NCBI GenBank assembly: GCA_964612525.1
Contig: CAZTCQ010000008.1
Span: forward strand, 1-38,843
Direction: 5' to 3'
Length of the DNA: 38,843 nt
Origin: JAGNRR01 sp964612525
Lineage (GTDB): Bacteria > Bacteroidota > Bacteroidia > Chitinophagales > Chitinophagaceae
Shown here: positions 1 to 7,095 of the stretch, piece after piece
Numbering within the stretch: the stretch's first letter is position 1
How the letters are laid out: each line of letters opens with the position of its first letter
Program-made: the position numbers and the translations under genes
The notes under the pieces: model-generated
Database searches by the model: none
What the model was told of the DNA's origin: nothing
What the model saw: the letters and a program-made list of their open reading frames with translations, nothing else

Positions 1-27
1 AGAAAGAAGAAGTAATCTCTTCTTTCT
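1..27. terminator. Inverted repeat at the window edge
   Basis: AGAAAGAAGA at 1-10 is the exact reverse complement of TCTTCTTTCT at 18-27, giving a 10-bp stem with a 7-base loop. It is AT-rich and lies next to the stronger hairpin at 37-62. It could end a gene outside the window. The left context is missing, so its role is uncertain. Confidence 0.3.
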
Positions 28-36
28 AGAAATTAA

Positions 37-62
37 AAACCCTGATCATTTGATCAGGGTTT
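37..62. terminator. Intrinsic terminator hairpin
   Basis: AAACCCTGATCA (37-48) pairs perfectly with TGATCAGGGTTT (51-62). A T-run follows on the + strand and an A-run precedes, so it could end transcription from both sides: the - strand gene at 125-481 and a gene to the left of the window. Confidence 0.65.
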
Positions 63-124
63 ACTTTTTTTTAAGAAAGCGAAAAACTAAAAGCGAATAG
101 TGAAAAATGTCCGAGCACACTAAA

Positions 125-481
125 TCATTTGGCTACATTGGCTTTAGCTGTTTTTATACTAGAGGCCAACATCTTGATAAGCTCCTCACAATCGCCCTTC
201 ATAGATTCAAATTCATCTTTACTAATATAATCAGTCTTAGAAAGCAGCAATAACCAATACCTGGTTTCATTAGCTTCTTTTATTGCTATATGAAATTTAT
301 TAATAAAGTCTTTTTTACTCTGAGCAAATTCACCTTCCATGAGCAAAGCGCCTATGGCAGTTCCACTTCTCAAAAGCTGACGACTCATATCAAACTCTTT
401 CTTATCACTAACTAGAAATTTCTTTAGATTAATAATTCTAATTGAAAAAGCAATGCTCTTTTCTTGTAAAATACTTTTCAC
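125..481 (-). CDS. Four-helix-bundle protein (S23/IVS-encoded family)
   Basis: This 118-residue protein matches the four-helix-bundle family first described from intervening sequences in 23S rRNA genes (TIGR02436-like). Visible family hallmarks are the 'RSGTAIGALLMEGEFA' stretch near residues 38-53 and the 'IAIKEANETRYWLLLL' helix near residues 66-81. Family members form small helical oligomers and their cellular role is unknown. No rRNA gene is visible here, so this is a free-standing copy, which is common in Bacteroidota. It lies downstream of purM on the same strand, 43 bp from the purM stop, and may be read from the purM promoter. The family call is firm; function is not known. Confidence 0.85.
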   Translation of the reverse strand: MKSILQEKSIAFSIRIINLKKFLVSDKKEFDMSRQLLRSGTAIGALLMEGEFAQSKKDFINKFHIAIKEANETRYWLLLLSKTDYISKDEFESMKGDCEELIKMLASSIKTAKANVAK

Positions 482-524
482 TTTTAGATTTTCACCACAC
501 TAAGGGTGGCAAGCTTTTTCACTC

Positions 525-1691
525 CTAAGAGTATTCAAAAGAACCATACTCAGACTCAATCAACAAAGACTTCTTCTCAGCCGCTTCTACATGACCAGAA
601 ACTTGTGCATCTAGACCAAGTTCTTTTGCTAAGCCAATGATTTCTTCAGCGCTTCCTTTATCTGTATAAAATTCTAAACGTTGGCCTACGTTAAATACTT
701 TATACATTTCTTTCCAATCTGTATTGACCGCCTCTTGTATTCTTGTAAAAATTTCTGGTGGTGCAATTAAATTGTTTTTTATCACACGCACATTATCAGG
801 CAAATAATGCAAACATTTTGTTTGCGCTCCTCCACTGCAATGAACAATAGCATTTATCTTCTGGCCTAGATTACTCAATACTTTTTTTACTAAAGGAGCA
901 TACGTTCTAGTAGGAGATAAAATTAATTTACCAATATTTTCCATAGTATCCGCCTTATCAGTCAAAGCATATTTACCATTGAAAATTACGTCCGTATTTA
1001 AATGTGGATCTACTGCCTCAGGAAAATCAGTTGCGTATTTCTTTTTTAATAAATCATGACGTGCACTTGTCAAACCATTACTTCCGATGCCGGAGTTATA
1101 TTCTTTTTCATAAACAGCTTTTCCAAAGGAGGCAATCGAAACTACTACATCGCCCGGCACCACTTTTTGACTATCAATGATTTCATTCTTTGGCATACGA
1201 GCCATCATAGTGCCATCAACGATCATGGTACGAACCACATCGCCCACATCAGCAGTCTCACCACCTAAGAAATGAATATCAATATCATGCTTAGCCATTT
1301 CATCAATAAACTCTTGCGTTCCGTTGATCACTTCAGAAATTACTTCGCCCGGAATAATAGAAGCATTCCGACCAATTGTGCTGGTATAAGTATACGGTCC
1401 GGTAGAACCTACGCATAACATATCATCCAAATTCATCACAAGTGCATCCTGAGCTATCCCACGCCAAACAGAAATATCGCCAGTTTCTTTCCAATACAAA
1501 TAGGCTAATACACTTTTAGTACCGGCTCCATCGGCGTGCATTATATTACAAAAGGCTTCATCGCCAGCTAAATAATCAGGATAAATACGGCAAAAAGCCT
1601 TTGGATATAATCCTTTGTCTAAGTCCTTAACTGCTTTGTGAACGTCTTCTTTATCCGCGCTTACACCACGCTGTTTGTACAAGTTACTCAT
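525..1691 (-). CDS. purM: Phosphoribosylformylglycinamidine cyclo-ligase (AIR synthase)
   Basis: This enzyme closes the imidazole ring of FGAM with ATP to give AIR, the fifth step of de novo purine synthesis, in the cytosol. The AIR-synthase fold is visible as 'DGAGTKS' (residues 54-60), the glycine-rich 'GGETADVGD' (143-151) and 'HCSGGAQTK' in the C-terminal half. At 388 residues it is longer than the E. coli enzyme (about 345), as is usual for the Bacteroidota version. The gene is divergent from ribF. A one-mismatch -7 element (TATCTTCG, 1699-1706 on the - strand) lies only 7 bp from the ATG, and 7-bp tandem repeats lie just upstream. No other purine gene is in the window. Confidence 0.93.
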   Translation of the reverse strand: MSNLYKQRGVSADKEDVHKAVKDLDKGLYPKAFCRIYPDYLAGDEAFCNIMHADGAGTKSVLAYLYWKETGDISVWRGIAQDALVMNLDDMLCVGSTGPYTYTSTIGRNASIIPGEVISEVINGTQEFIDEMAKHDIDIHFLGGETADVGDVVRTMIVDGTMMARMPKNEIIDSQKVVPGDVVVSIASFGKAVYEKEYNSGIGSNGLTSARHDLLKKKYATDFPEAVDPHLNTDVIFNGKYALTDKADTMENIGKLILSPTRTYAPLVKKVLSNLGQKINAIVHCSGGAQTKCLHYLPDNVRVIKNNLIAPPEIFTRIQEAVNTDWKEMYKVFNVGQRLEFYTDKGSAEEIIGLAKELGLDAQVSGHVEAAEKKSLLIESEYGSFEYS

Positions 1692-1718
1692 TGAGGTGCG
1701 AAGATAGTTTTAAGATTT

Positions 1719-1746
1719 TAGACGCTAGACACTAGACTCTAGATTT
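1719..1746. repeat. 7-bp tandem repeat between purM and ribF
   Basis: Four consecutive heptamers read TAGACGC, TAGACAC, TAGACTC and TAGATTT. They fill the shared promoter space of the divergent genes purM and ribF, 12 bp upstream of the putative purM -7 element and 23 bp upstream of the ribF one. Confidence 0.7.
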
Positions 1747-1769
1747 TCACATAATTAATAAACAATAAC

Positions 1770-1777
1770 TAGATTTG
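1770..1777 (+). promoter_or_regulatory. -7 promoter element of ribF
   Basis: TAGATTTG is an exact match to the Bacteroidota -7 consensus TAnnTTTG. It ends 11 bp before the ribF ATG, so the predicted 5' leader is only a few bases long. No clear TTG -33 box is present; a TTC lies at about the right distance. Confidence 0.55.
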
Positions 1778-1788
1778 CCATCAAGAAA

Positions 1789-2718
1789 ATGCAGTTACAC
1801 TCTGAGTTAAGCAATCTATCCGAAATCAAAAATCCAATTGTTACTATTGGTACGTTTGACGGTGTGCATGCTGGTCATAGAGCCATTATTCATCGCATTA
1901 TTTCTCTGGCCCAAGAACAAAGTGGAGAATCTGTTTTAGTGACTTTTGAGCCTCACCCTCGTTTTTTGATTAATCCGAATCACAAATTAAAGTTGCTTAC
2001 TACACTAGACGAAAAAAAGTCTCTGTTGAAAAGCTTAGGGCTAGACCATTTAATTATTGCGCCTTTTACGCAAGAATTTGCCAATCAAGAAGCTAAAACG
2101 TATGTCGAAGATTTTTTAATTGATAAAATCAAACCCGCTGTGCTCATAATTGGCTACGATCACCATTTTGGAAAAGGCAGAAGCGGTAACCTAGCCCTAC
2201 TAGAAAAATATGCTGCCAACGGACATTTTGATCTTGAGGAGATAAGCAAGCAACAGGTCGATGACGCGCACGTTTCTTCCACGGCCATTCGCAATGCGCT
2301 AGACCAAGGCGATGTAAAAGAAGCAAATAATTTATTACAATCAAATTTTGAATTGACCGGTACTGTGATTTTAGGTGATCAAAAAGGAAGAACAATTGGA
2401 TTTCCAACTGCTAATTTAGAAATACGGAATGATAAAAAACTAATACCCGCTCATGGCGTGTATGCCGTAATAGCATCTGTAAATAACAAACAGTACAAAG
2501 CCGTGATGAATATTGGCTACAGACCTACTGTGAATAATGAAAAGGAACTCCGCTTAGAGGTTCACCTATTTGATTTTACTGAAGACATTTATGGGCAGGA
2601 ACTCAAAGTTGAGTTCATTGAACGAATCCGTGACGAGAGAAAATTTGACTCCTTTGAAGAGTTGAAAAAGCAGATAGCGGTGGATTGTGAGAAGGCGAAG
2701 GAAATCTTACAAATATGA
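1789..2718 (+). CDS. ribF: Bifunctional riboflavin kinase / FAD synthetase
   Basis: RibF phosphorylates riboflavin to FMN and then adenylates FMN to FAD. The N-terminal nucleotidyltransferase domain shows 'GTFDGVHAGH' (residues 21-30), 'YDHHFGKGRSG' (about 123-133) and 'HVSSTAIR' (161-168, the ISSTxIR motif). The C-terminal riboflavin kinase domain starts near residue 185 with 'GFPTANL' (204-210). The length of 309 residues is normal for the family. The ATG start is supported by an exact -7 element 11 bp upstream. The unrecognised gene at 2766 follows on the same strand after 47 bp. Confidence 0.95.
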   Translation: MQLHSELSNLSEIKNPIVTIGTFDGVHAGHRAIIHRIISLAQEQSGESVLVTFEPHPRFLINPNHKLKLLTTLDEKKSLLKSLGLDHLIIAPFTQEFANQEAKTYVEDFLIDKIKPAVLIIGYDHHFGKGRSGNLALLEKYAANGHFDLEEISKQQVDDAHVSSTAIRNALDQGDVKEANNLLQSNFELTGTVILGDQKGRTIGFPTANLEIRNDKKLIPAHGVYAVIASVNNKQYKAVMNIGYRPTVNNEKELRLEVHLFDFTEDIYGQELKVEFIERIRDERKFDSFEELKKQIAVDCEKAKEILQI

Positions 2719-2765
2719 AATAGAAAAACTACAAGTCCGCAATACATAATTTTACTCATTCTTTA

Positions 2766-3179
2766 ATGAGTATAGACTACTCCAAGAGTGGAAGGCTTGC
2801 AGTAAATGTTCTAATTGACTTATATAATGTTAGATTGAAATCTAAATTCAAGATTGATTTTATAAATATTGAGATTCAACCAGAAAGAGCAAAAACAGAA
2901 CGCTCCAACCAATTAATTAAAGACTATTTGAACTGGTTACCGAAACATTTTGTGTCACATAATTATGACCTTGCCAAGCTAGAAATTTTAACTATTGAAG
3001 TCCTAGTCGATTTTGACAGAGCATTCGTACCAACAAGAATGAATGACGCATTGCAATTTGACGTAATTGCAAAAACTACTTGGAAAGCCAAAGGAAGAAA
3101 CAAGGAAATAATGGAATTAAAGGAAACAGAATTAATAAAAAAAGAATTTTTAAAACTAGGGATTCCAGAATCCAAATGA
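2766..3179 (+). CDS. Hypothetical protein, 137 residues
   Basis: I do not recognise this gene. It encodes a soluble-looking protein rich in Lys, Glu, Ile and Phe, with no signal peptide, transmembrane segment or cysteine. The middle ('YLNWLPKHFVSHNYDLAK', about residues 54-71) and a following hydrophobic strand look like a real fold rather than random coding. The C-terminus is a charged helix. It sits between ribF and the holA-end cassette and may belong to the accessory material here. The open frame and ATG 47 bp after ribF support it as a gene, but no function can be assigned. Confidence 0.6.
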   Translation: MSIDYSKSGRLAVNVLIDLYNVRLKSKFKIDFINIEIQPERAKTERSNQLIKDYLNWLPKHFVSHNYDLAKLEILTIEVLVDFDRAFVPTRMNDALQFDVIAKTTWKAKGRNKEIMELKETELIKKEFLKLGIPESK

Positions 3180-3201
3180 AAAAAATTTACTTGCCACAAC
3201 C

Positions 3202-3223
3202 CAAAAAACTTCCCAACCAACTC
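3202..3223. repeat. Left direct repeat: decayed copy of the holA 3' end
   Basis: These 22 bases are identical to 3802-3823, exactly 600 bp away in the same orientation. The right copy codes for the last residues of HolA (ELVGKFF). Around this left copy, weaker similarity continues: the reverse strand reads ELVGKFFGL then TGG, where holA has ELVGKFFAL then TAG, and on the other side an A-D-L-F stretch one base out of frame mirrors holA A-D-L-Y. It is therefore most likely a remnant of a second holA end. Confidence 0.75.
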
Positions 3224-3285
3224 CAAAACAAATCCGCTATTGTCCTCAAAAATTATTATCCTAAAAAAAATCATACCTTTATATC

Positions 3286-3519
3286 ATGCTGCTAGAATTA
3301 CACAACGCAAATAACTTCAATTTAGAAAAACTTCTGGCTTTTGCTAAAGCTAACAATATTGAGCTTGAGTCAGTGGTAAAACCTAGTGGTAATATATCCT
3401 TACCAGGGAAAGCTTTGAACCATACCCAACTCAAAGAGCTTATAAATAAAAGTAGAACAAGCGGCACAATAAATAGCAATTCGGTTCACTCCATAGTGAA
3501 ATCTGTTTATGGAGTTTAA
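3286..3519 (+). CDS. Putative antitoxin of a ParE-like module
   Basis: This 77-residue protein precedes the ParE-like gene at 3509 and overlaps it by 11 bp, the usual coupling for an antitoxin-toxin pair. It has an N-terminal helical part (FNLEKLLAFAKANNIELE, about residues 10-27), a short 'ISLPGKALNHTQLKELI' segment and a Ser/Asn-rich C-terminal tail that could wrap a toxin. I recognise no named DNA-binding fold. TACCTTTA just upstream is a one-mismatch -7 element. The antitoxin role is inferred from size, order and overlap. The gene lies inside the segment bounded by holA-end repeats. Confidence 0.55.
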   Translation: MLLELHNANNFNLEKLLAFAKANNIELESVVKPSGNISLPGKALNHTQLKELINKSRTSGTINSNSVHSIVKSVYGV

Positions 3520-3793
3520 TTATACGCAAGACGCATTTGCTACTTTACTCAGTTTAATCAATTTTATTGAAGAACGAAATACACCCGGTGCAGGCTATCG
3601 CTGGTTTCTTCAATTTGAAAAATTTCTTAAAGAATCATTCAACAGCCCTGATCAATTCTCAATTTGTAACAATAAAACTTTTGCAACTTTAAACCTTTAT
3701 TGCATTCAATATAAAAGCTGGCTAATTGCCTTTACCGTAAAAGAAGAAATTTCTATTGAAGTACTATTGCACAAATCAAGAATTGTAGATTAA
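3509..3793 (+). CDS. Putative RelE/ParE-superfamily toxin
   Basis: The 94-residue product has the size and layout of a ParE/RelE toxin: two N-terminal helices with 'INFIEERNTPGAGYRWFLQFEK' character (about residues 17-38), a turn with 'SPDQF', then beta strands ending 'WLIAFTVKEEISIEVLLHKSRI'. RelE/ParE toxins inhibit either translation or gyrase; which would apply here cannot be told. The start overlaps the upstream small gene by 11 bp. The stop codon directly abuts the convergent holA stop (3794), so the gene ends at the very edge of the holA target sequence. The call rests on pattern resemblance and operon layout. Confidence 0.55.
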   Translation: MEFNYTQDAFATLLSLINFIEERNTPGAGYRWFLQFEKFLKESFNSPDQFSICNNKTFATLNLYCIQYKSWLIAFTVKEEISIEVLLHKSRIVD

Positions 3794-4807
3794 CTATAAC
3801 GCAAAAAACTTCCCAACCAACTCTTTATATAAATCAGCAGGAGGAACTGTACCGCCTATACCTCTATCCTTTTGTGCGATATCGTAAAGTAGTTTTAACG
3901 CATTGCGCAATTGCTGCTCGGAATATCCTTGTGCAAAACGTATGGCCTTTTTTGCCTGAAAGGGAGAAAGTTTTAATTCCCTGATAAATACATCAGCACT
4001 GGGCTTTGCCATTAAATGATAAGTGTGCATCGCACTTAACGTACCGTATAAAGTTGCCACCGTAACAGTCATGGGCATAGATTTTTCATTCGCTTCAATG
4101 TATTTAACAATTCTAAAAACCTTCGCGCGATCTTGGCCTAGTAAAGAATCACTGAGTTCAAAGAAATTATAATCTTTACTAATTCCTATATACTTTTCTA
4201 TATGGTCACCCGTAATTTCCTTCTCGCCATCTTTTAAGTTGATACGTACCTTTTCTAATTCATTCGATATATTTTCTAATTGCGCACCCATGTTGGTAGC
4301 TAATAAATGAGCATTGTTCTCGCTGATTTCTAAGTTATGCGCCTTCGCATACTGCATAATCCAAGCTGGTACTTGATTGTCATATAAGGATTTAAACGTG
4401 TGATAAGTGCCCACTTTCTTTAATGCTTTGGATAAGGCTCCACGACCGTCTAGTTTTTTATACTTGTGGGAAATACATAAAAAAGTAGTTTCAGGCAATT
4501 TATCCAAATAAGGTGCTAGATTATTAATGTCCTTTAACTTGGCCGCTTCTTTTACTATAACTACCATACGTTCTCCAAACATCGGTGCTTGTTGGCATGT
4601 ATTCAAAATTTGTTTCCAATCCGAATCCAATCCGTAATAAATGTGCAGGTTAAAATCACGCTCCGCATCGGTTAGCAAATGCTCTTCAAATGCTTTTTCT
4701 AACTCAGTGATATAATAGGTTTCTTCCCCGTCAAAACAATTGACATTTTGCAAGGTCTTTTTCTTAAACGTTGCAATCGTACTTTTTGTAAATGCTATAT
4801 CACTCAT
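3794..4807 (-). CDS. holA: DNA polymerase III delta subunit
   Basis: HolA is the delta subunit of the clamp loader, which opens the beta sliding clamp and loads it on DNA. The 337-residue length is typical. Visible features include the N-terminal 'CFDGEETYYITELEKAFEE' region (about residues 24-42), the middle 'LCISHKYKKLDGRG' segment and the helical C-terminal collar domain ending ELVGKFFAL. It starts 4 bp after the stop of the exonuclease gene, so the two should be co-transcribed. The last codons form one of two 22-bp direct repeats that bound a small toxin-antitoxin-like cassette, yet the gene itself is complete. Confidence 0.92.
   Translation of the reverse strand: MSDIAFTKSTIATFKKKTLQNVNCFDGEETYYITELEKAFEEHLLTDAERDFNLHIYYGLDSDWKQILNTCQQAPMFGERMVVIVKEAAKLKDINNLAPYLDKLPETTFLCISHKYKKLDGRGALSKALKKVGTYHTFKSLYDNQVPAWIMQYAKAHNLEISENNAHLLATNMGAQLENISNELEKVRINLKDGEKEITGDHIEKYIGISKDYNFFELSDSLLGQDRAKVFRIVKYIEANEKSMPMTVTVATLYGTLSAMHTYHLMAKPSADVFIRELKLSPFQAKKAIRFAQGYSEQQLRNALKLLYDIAQKDRGIGGTVPPADLYKELVGKFFAL
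3802..3823. repeat. Right direct repeat, inside the holA 3' end
   Basis: This is the partner of 3202-3223, with 22 of 22 bases identical. It encodes the penultimate residues of HolA on the - strand, so the intact gene end lies on this side of the cassette. Confidence 0.75.
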
Positions 4808-4811
4808 TCTT

Positions 4812-5507
4812 TTAAATAAATTCTACCGACGATTGAGTTAATAGTTCCTTTTGATTTAGTTTTCTAAAAACTTGAACCGTTGTAAGCACATCTTTCTCAC
4901 AGTAGGTTCTGATCCGTTGAATATCATCTTCCTCATAAAAAACTCTGGCCACATCAGCCCCACTGATATCACTTTTGGGAGTTTCGATGCCCAGAACCCC
5001 CGCTAGCAAATCAAGAGAAGTATAATGCTTGTAATCTCCAAATTTCCATAGCTGCAAGGTATCCAACAATGGAATTTCCCACGGTTTTTTAGTTTGCAAT
5101 TCAGCAAGAACATTTGGCAATCTTACATTCCCTATTAACGCCCTTCGGCATATGTACGGAATATCAAACTCCTTGATATTATGTCCACAAAACTGCTTGG
5201 GTTTTCCTTTAAAAAAATTAGTGACCATCTCAAAAAACTTCTCGAGAATTTCAACCTCCTCTCCAATAAAAGAAGTGATACGCAGGCGTTCATCACCCGC
5301 CTCTTCATAAATGACACCGGCACTGATACAGACAATTTTACCAAACTCAGCATAAATTCCAGCACGGGCATACGCGTCCTCCGCTGTATCTTCTTTTGCA
5401 ATCCTAGCCGCCTTGCGCGTCCACAATTCTTGCATTCTGTTATCCAATTCCGCAAATAATTTATTTACGGGAACAGTTTCAATATCAATAAACAGAATAT
5501 TTTTCAT
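4812..5507 (-). CDS. DnaQ-like 3'-5' exonuclease (predicted PolB-like exonuclease family)
   Basis: This protein is a predicted 3'-5' exonuclease of the RNase H/DEDD fold. All three exonuclease motifs are visible: 'DIET' (residues 8-11 from the chosen start), 'GHNIKEFD' (108-115) and 'YCEKDVLTT' (202-210). I chose the ATG at 5507 rather than the frame's upstream start at 5531, because motif I then sits eight residues from the N-terminus, as usual. It is the first gene of a pair with holA, 4 bp apart. The pairing with a clamp-loader gene suggests a replication or repair role, but the substrate is not known. Confidence 0.85.
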   Translation of the reverse strand: MKNILFIDIETVPVNKLFAELDNRMQELWTRKAARIAKEDTAEDAYARAGIYAEFGKIVCISAGVIYEEAGDERLRITSFIGEEVEILEKFFEMVTNFFKGKPKQFCGHNIKEFDIPYICRRALIGNVRLPNVLAELQTKKPWEIPLLDTLQLWKFGDYKHYTSLDLLAGVLGIETPKSDISGADVARVFYEEDDIQRIRTYCEKDVLTTVQVFRKLNQKELLTQSSVEFI

Positions 5508-5603
5508 TGTTTCGTGGCTAAAATATAACAAAACTTTATTCTCTGAATTATTTATCTCAATTGACTTTTTATAATTTTACGTTTAAATCAAAACCATATT
5601 CCG

Positions 5604-6578
5604 ATGTCAGAAGAATTTCAAACTAACAAACCTAAAAATTCTAACATTTTGCTGTGGAGCATCATTGCGCTTCTTGTAGCCGCCGGCAGCTATTTCTTTA
5701 TTATGAAAAATAAAGTTTCACAAGAAAAAGAGGATACGGAACTTCGTTTAGACGAAGTGAATCTTGAAAAACAGACGTTGAACAAAGAGTATAACGCAGC
5801 CTTAGCGCGACTAGATAATATGCAAGGTGAAAATGTAAAAATGGATAGCCTCATTCGCAGCCAAGGAGGACAAATTGGTGGCTTACAAGATGAAATTCAG
5901 AGAATTTTGCAAGACAAAAATGCGACGCAAGCCGAACTCAAAAAAGCGAAAAATTTAATCGCACAGTTAGAAGATTTAACCGTGAAGTTTCAAAATCAAA
6001 TTGGTGCATTAAAACAAGAGAATATTCAACTCACTGAAAACAATAGATCCTTAGCTGAGGATAAAAAAATGACTGAAATTGAAAATGAAGAATTAAAATT
6101 AAATAAGGAAGCGCTTACCAGCGAGAAGAATGAACTAAAAGAAACAGTTGAAGTCGGGTCGGTTTTAAGTGCTAACAATATCTCAATGAATGTAATAAAT
6201 AAAAAAAGAAATTTGTTAGGTAGAGATAAGGAGAAAAAAACGAATAAAGCCCGCAAAGCTGATTTATTAGAAATCAATTTTTCATTAGGTGTAAACCGAA
6301 TCATTGAATCAGGTGAACAAACTATTTTTGTGAGTGTAAAAGGTCCGCAAGGAAACATAATTCATTCAACAGGCAATGCTAGCGGCACGATAGAATTGGC
6401 CGAAGGAGGAACGAAAGAATACACCACTAAAAAAATAGTACCGTACACAAAAGGTAAAAAATCATATAACATCAAAACCAACTGCGTACCAACAGACAAA
6501 TTTGAGTCCGGTACTTACAAAGTAGAACTTTATCACAAAGGCTATTTAATTGGTCAAGACAATATAACTTTGAAGTAA
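5604..6578 (+). CDS. Membrane-anchored coiled-coil protein
   Basis: This 324-residue protein begins with a short cytoplasmic tail, then one transmembrane segment (about residues 14-33). Next comes a long charged heptad-rich coiled coil (about 40-185) and a C-terminal beta-rich domain (about 190-324) ending 'YKVELYHKGYLIGQDNITLK'. The topology places the coiled coil and end domain in the periplasm. Proteins of this build are common and mostly uncharacterised in Bacteroidota; some databases label them by coiled-coil resemblance only. It precedes rpiB by 36 bp on the same strand. No enzymatic motif is visible. Confidence 0.75.
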   Translation: MSEEFQTNKPKNSNILLWSIIALLVAAGSYFFIMKNKVSQEKEDTELRLDEVNLEKQTLNKEYNAALARLDNMQGENVKMDSLIRSQGGQIGGLQDEIQRILQDKNATQAELKKAKNLIAQLEDLTVKFQNQIGALKQENIQLTENNRSLAEDKKMTEIENEELKLNKEALTSEKNELKETVEVGSVLSANNISMNVINKKRNLLGRDKEKKTNKARKADLLEINFSLGVNRIIESGEQTIFVSVKGPQGNIIHSTGNASGTIELAEGGTKEYTTKKIVPYTKGKKSYNIKTNCVPTDKFESGTYKVELYHKGYLIGQDNITLK

Positions 6579-6614
6579 TACCGCTAGGGCGGCAGTAAAC
6601 ACTAAAAAGAGACT

Positions 6615-7040
6615 ATGAACATTGCTATCGGATGTGACCATGCGGGTCCTGAACTAAAAGAAAAAATTAAAGCACACTTTGCTAATAAAAATTGGACCTT
6701 TGACGACAAAGGAACTAACGGACCAGACAGTGTGGACTATCCTGACTTTGCTCATGCGGTGGCAGCAGCTGTTGAAGAAGGAGCGGATTGGGGGATTTTA
6801 ATTTGCGGTAGCGCACAAGGTGTAGCAATGACCGCCAATAAACACCAAAAAGTACGAGCCGCAGTTGCCTGGAACGAGGAAATTGCGAAACTCTCTCGCC
6901 AACATAATAATGCGAATATAATTTGCTTACCGGCTCGTTTTTTGGAAGAAGCCGATGCTTTACAATGTATTGAAGCTTTTGCTAGGACTGAGTTCGAGGG
7001 CGGGAGACATGAGCGCCGCGTTGATAAGATTTCGTGCTAG
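6615..7040 (+). CDS. rpiB: Ribose 5-phosphate isomerase B
   Basis: RpiB interconverts ribose 5-phosphate and ribulose 5-phosphate in the pentose phosphate pathway. The N-terminal 'IGCDHAGPELK' (residues 4-14) is the family signature. The 'ILICGSAQGVAMTANKHQ' loop near residues 60-77 carries the catalytic-type cysteine. The C-terminal 'GGRHERRVDKI' supplies phosphate-binding arginines. At 141 residues the length is normal. It sits on the + strand between the coiled-coil gene and speA. Related LacAB isomerases share the fold, but a single full-length gene without lac genes favours RpiB. Confidence 0.92.
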   Translation: MNIAIGCDHAGPELKEKIKAHFANKNWTFDDKGTNGPDSVDYPDFAHAVAAAVEEGADWGILICGSAQGVAMTANKHQKVRAAVAWNEEIAKLSRQHNNANIICLPARFLEEADALQCIEAFARTEFEGGRHERRVDKISC

Positions 7041-7067
7041 GCACTCCGCACTTTTATTCACTGAAAG

Positions 7068-7093
7068 AGCTAAATTTGTTTTTCTATTTAGCT
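7068..7093. promoter_or_regulatory. -7 element within an inverted repeat upstream of speA
   Basis: TAAATTTG at 7071-7078 is an exact TAnnTTTG match for speA (+ strand). It overlaps the left arm of an 8-bp inverted repeat, AGCTAAAT (7068-7075) and ATTTAGCT (7086-7093), which ends 2 bp before the ATG. The arms could be an operator or a leader hairpin. Confidence 0.5.
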
Positions 7094-7095
7094 AA

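Noticed and set aside
2963..3274. A 103-codon open frame on the - strand opposite the unknown gene and the left holA-end repeat.
   Set aside because: It is mostly the shadow of the gene at 2766-3179. Only its ELVGKFFGL part is meaningful, as the holA-tail remnant.
5135..5459. Open frames on both strands inside the exonuclease gene.
   Set aside because: All three exonuclease motifs are in the annotated frame, and the other frames show no family pattern.
6581..6597. A short GC-rich inverted repeat (CCGC/GCGG) between the coiled-coil gene and rpiB.
   Set aside because: The stem is only 4 bp and has no T-run, so a terminator is not supported.
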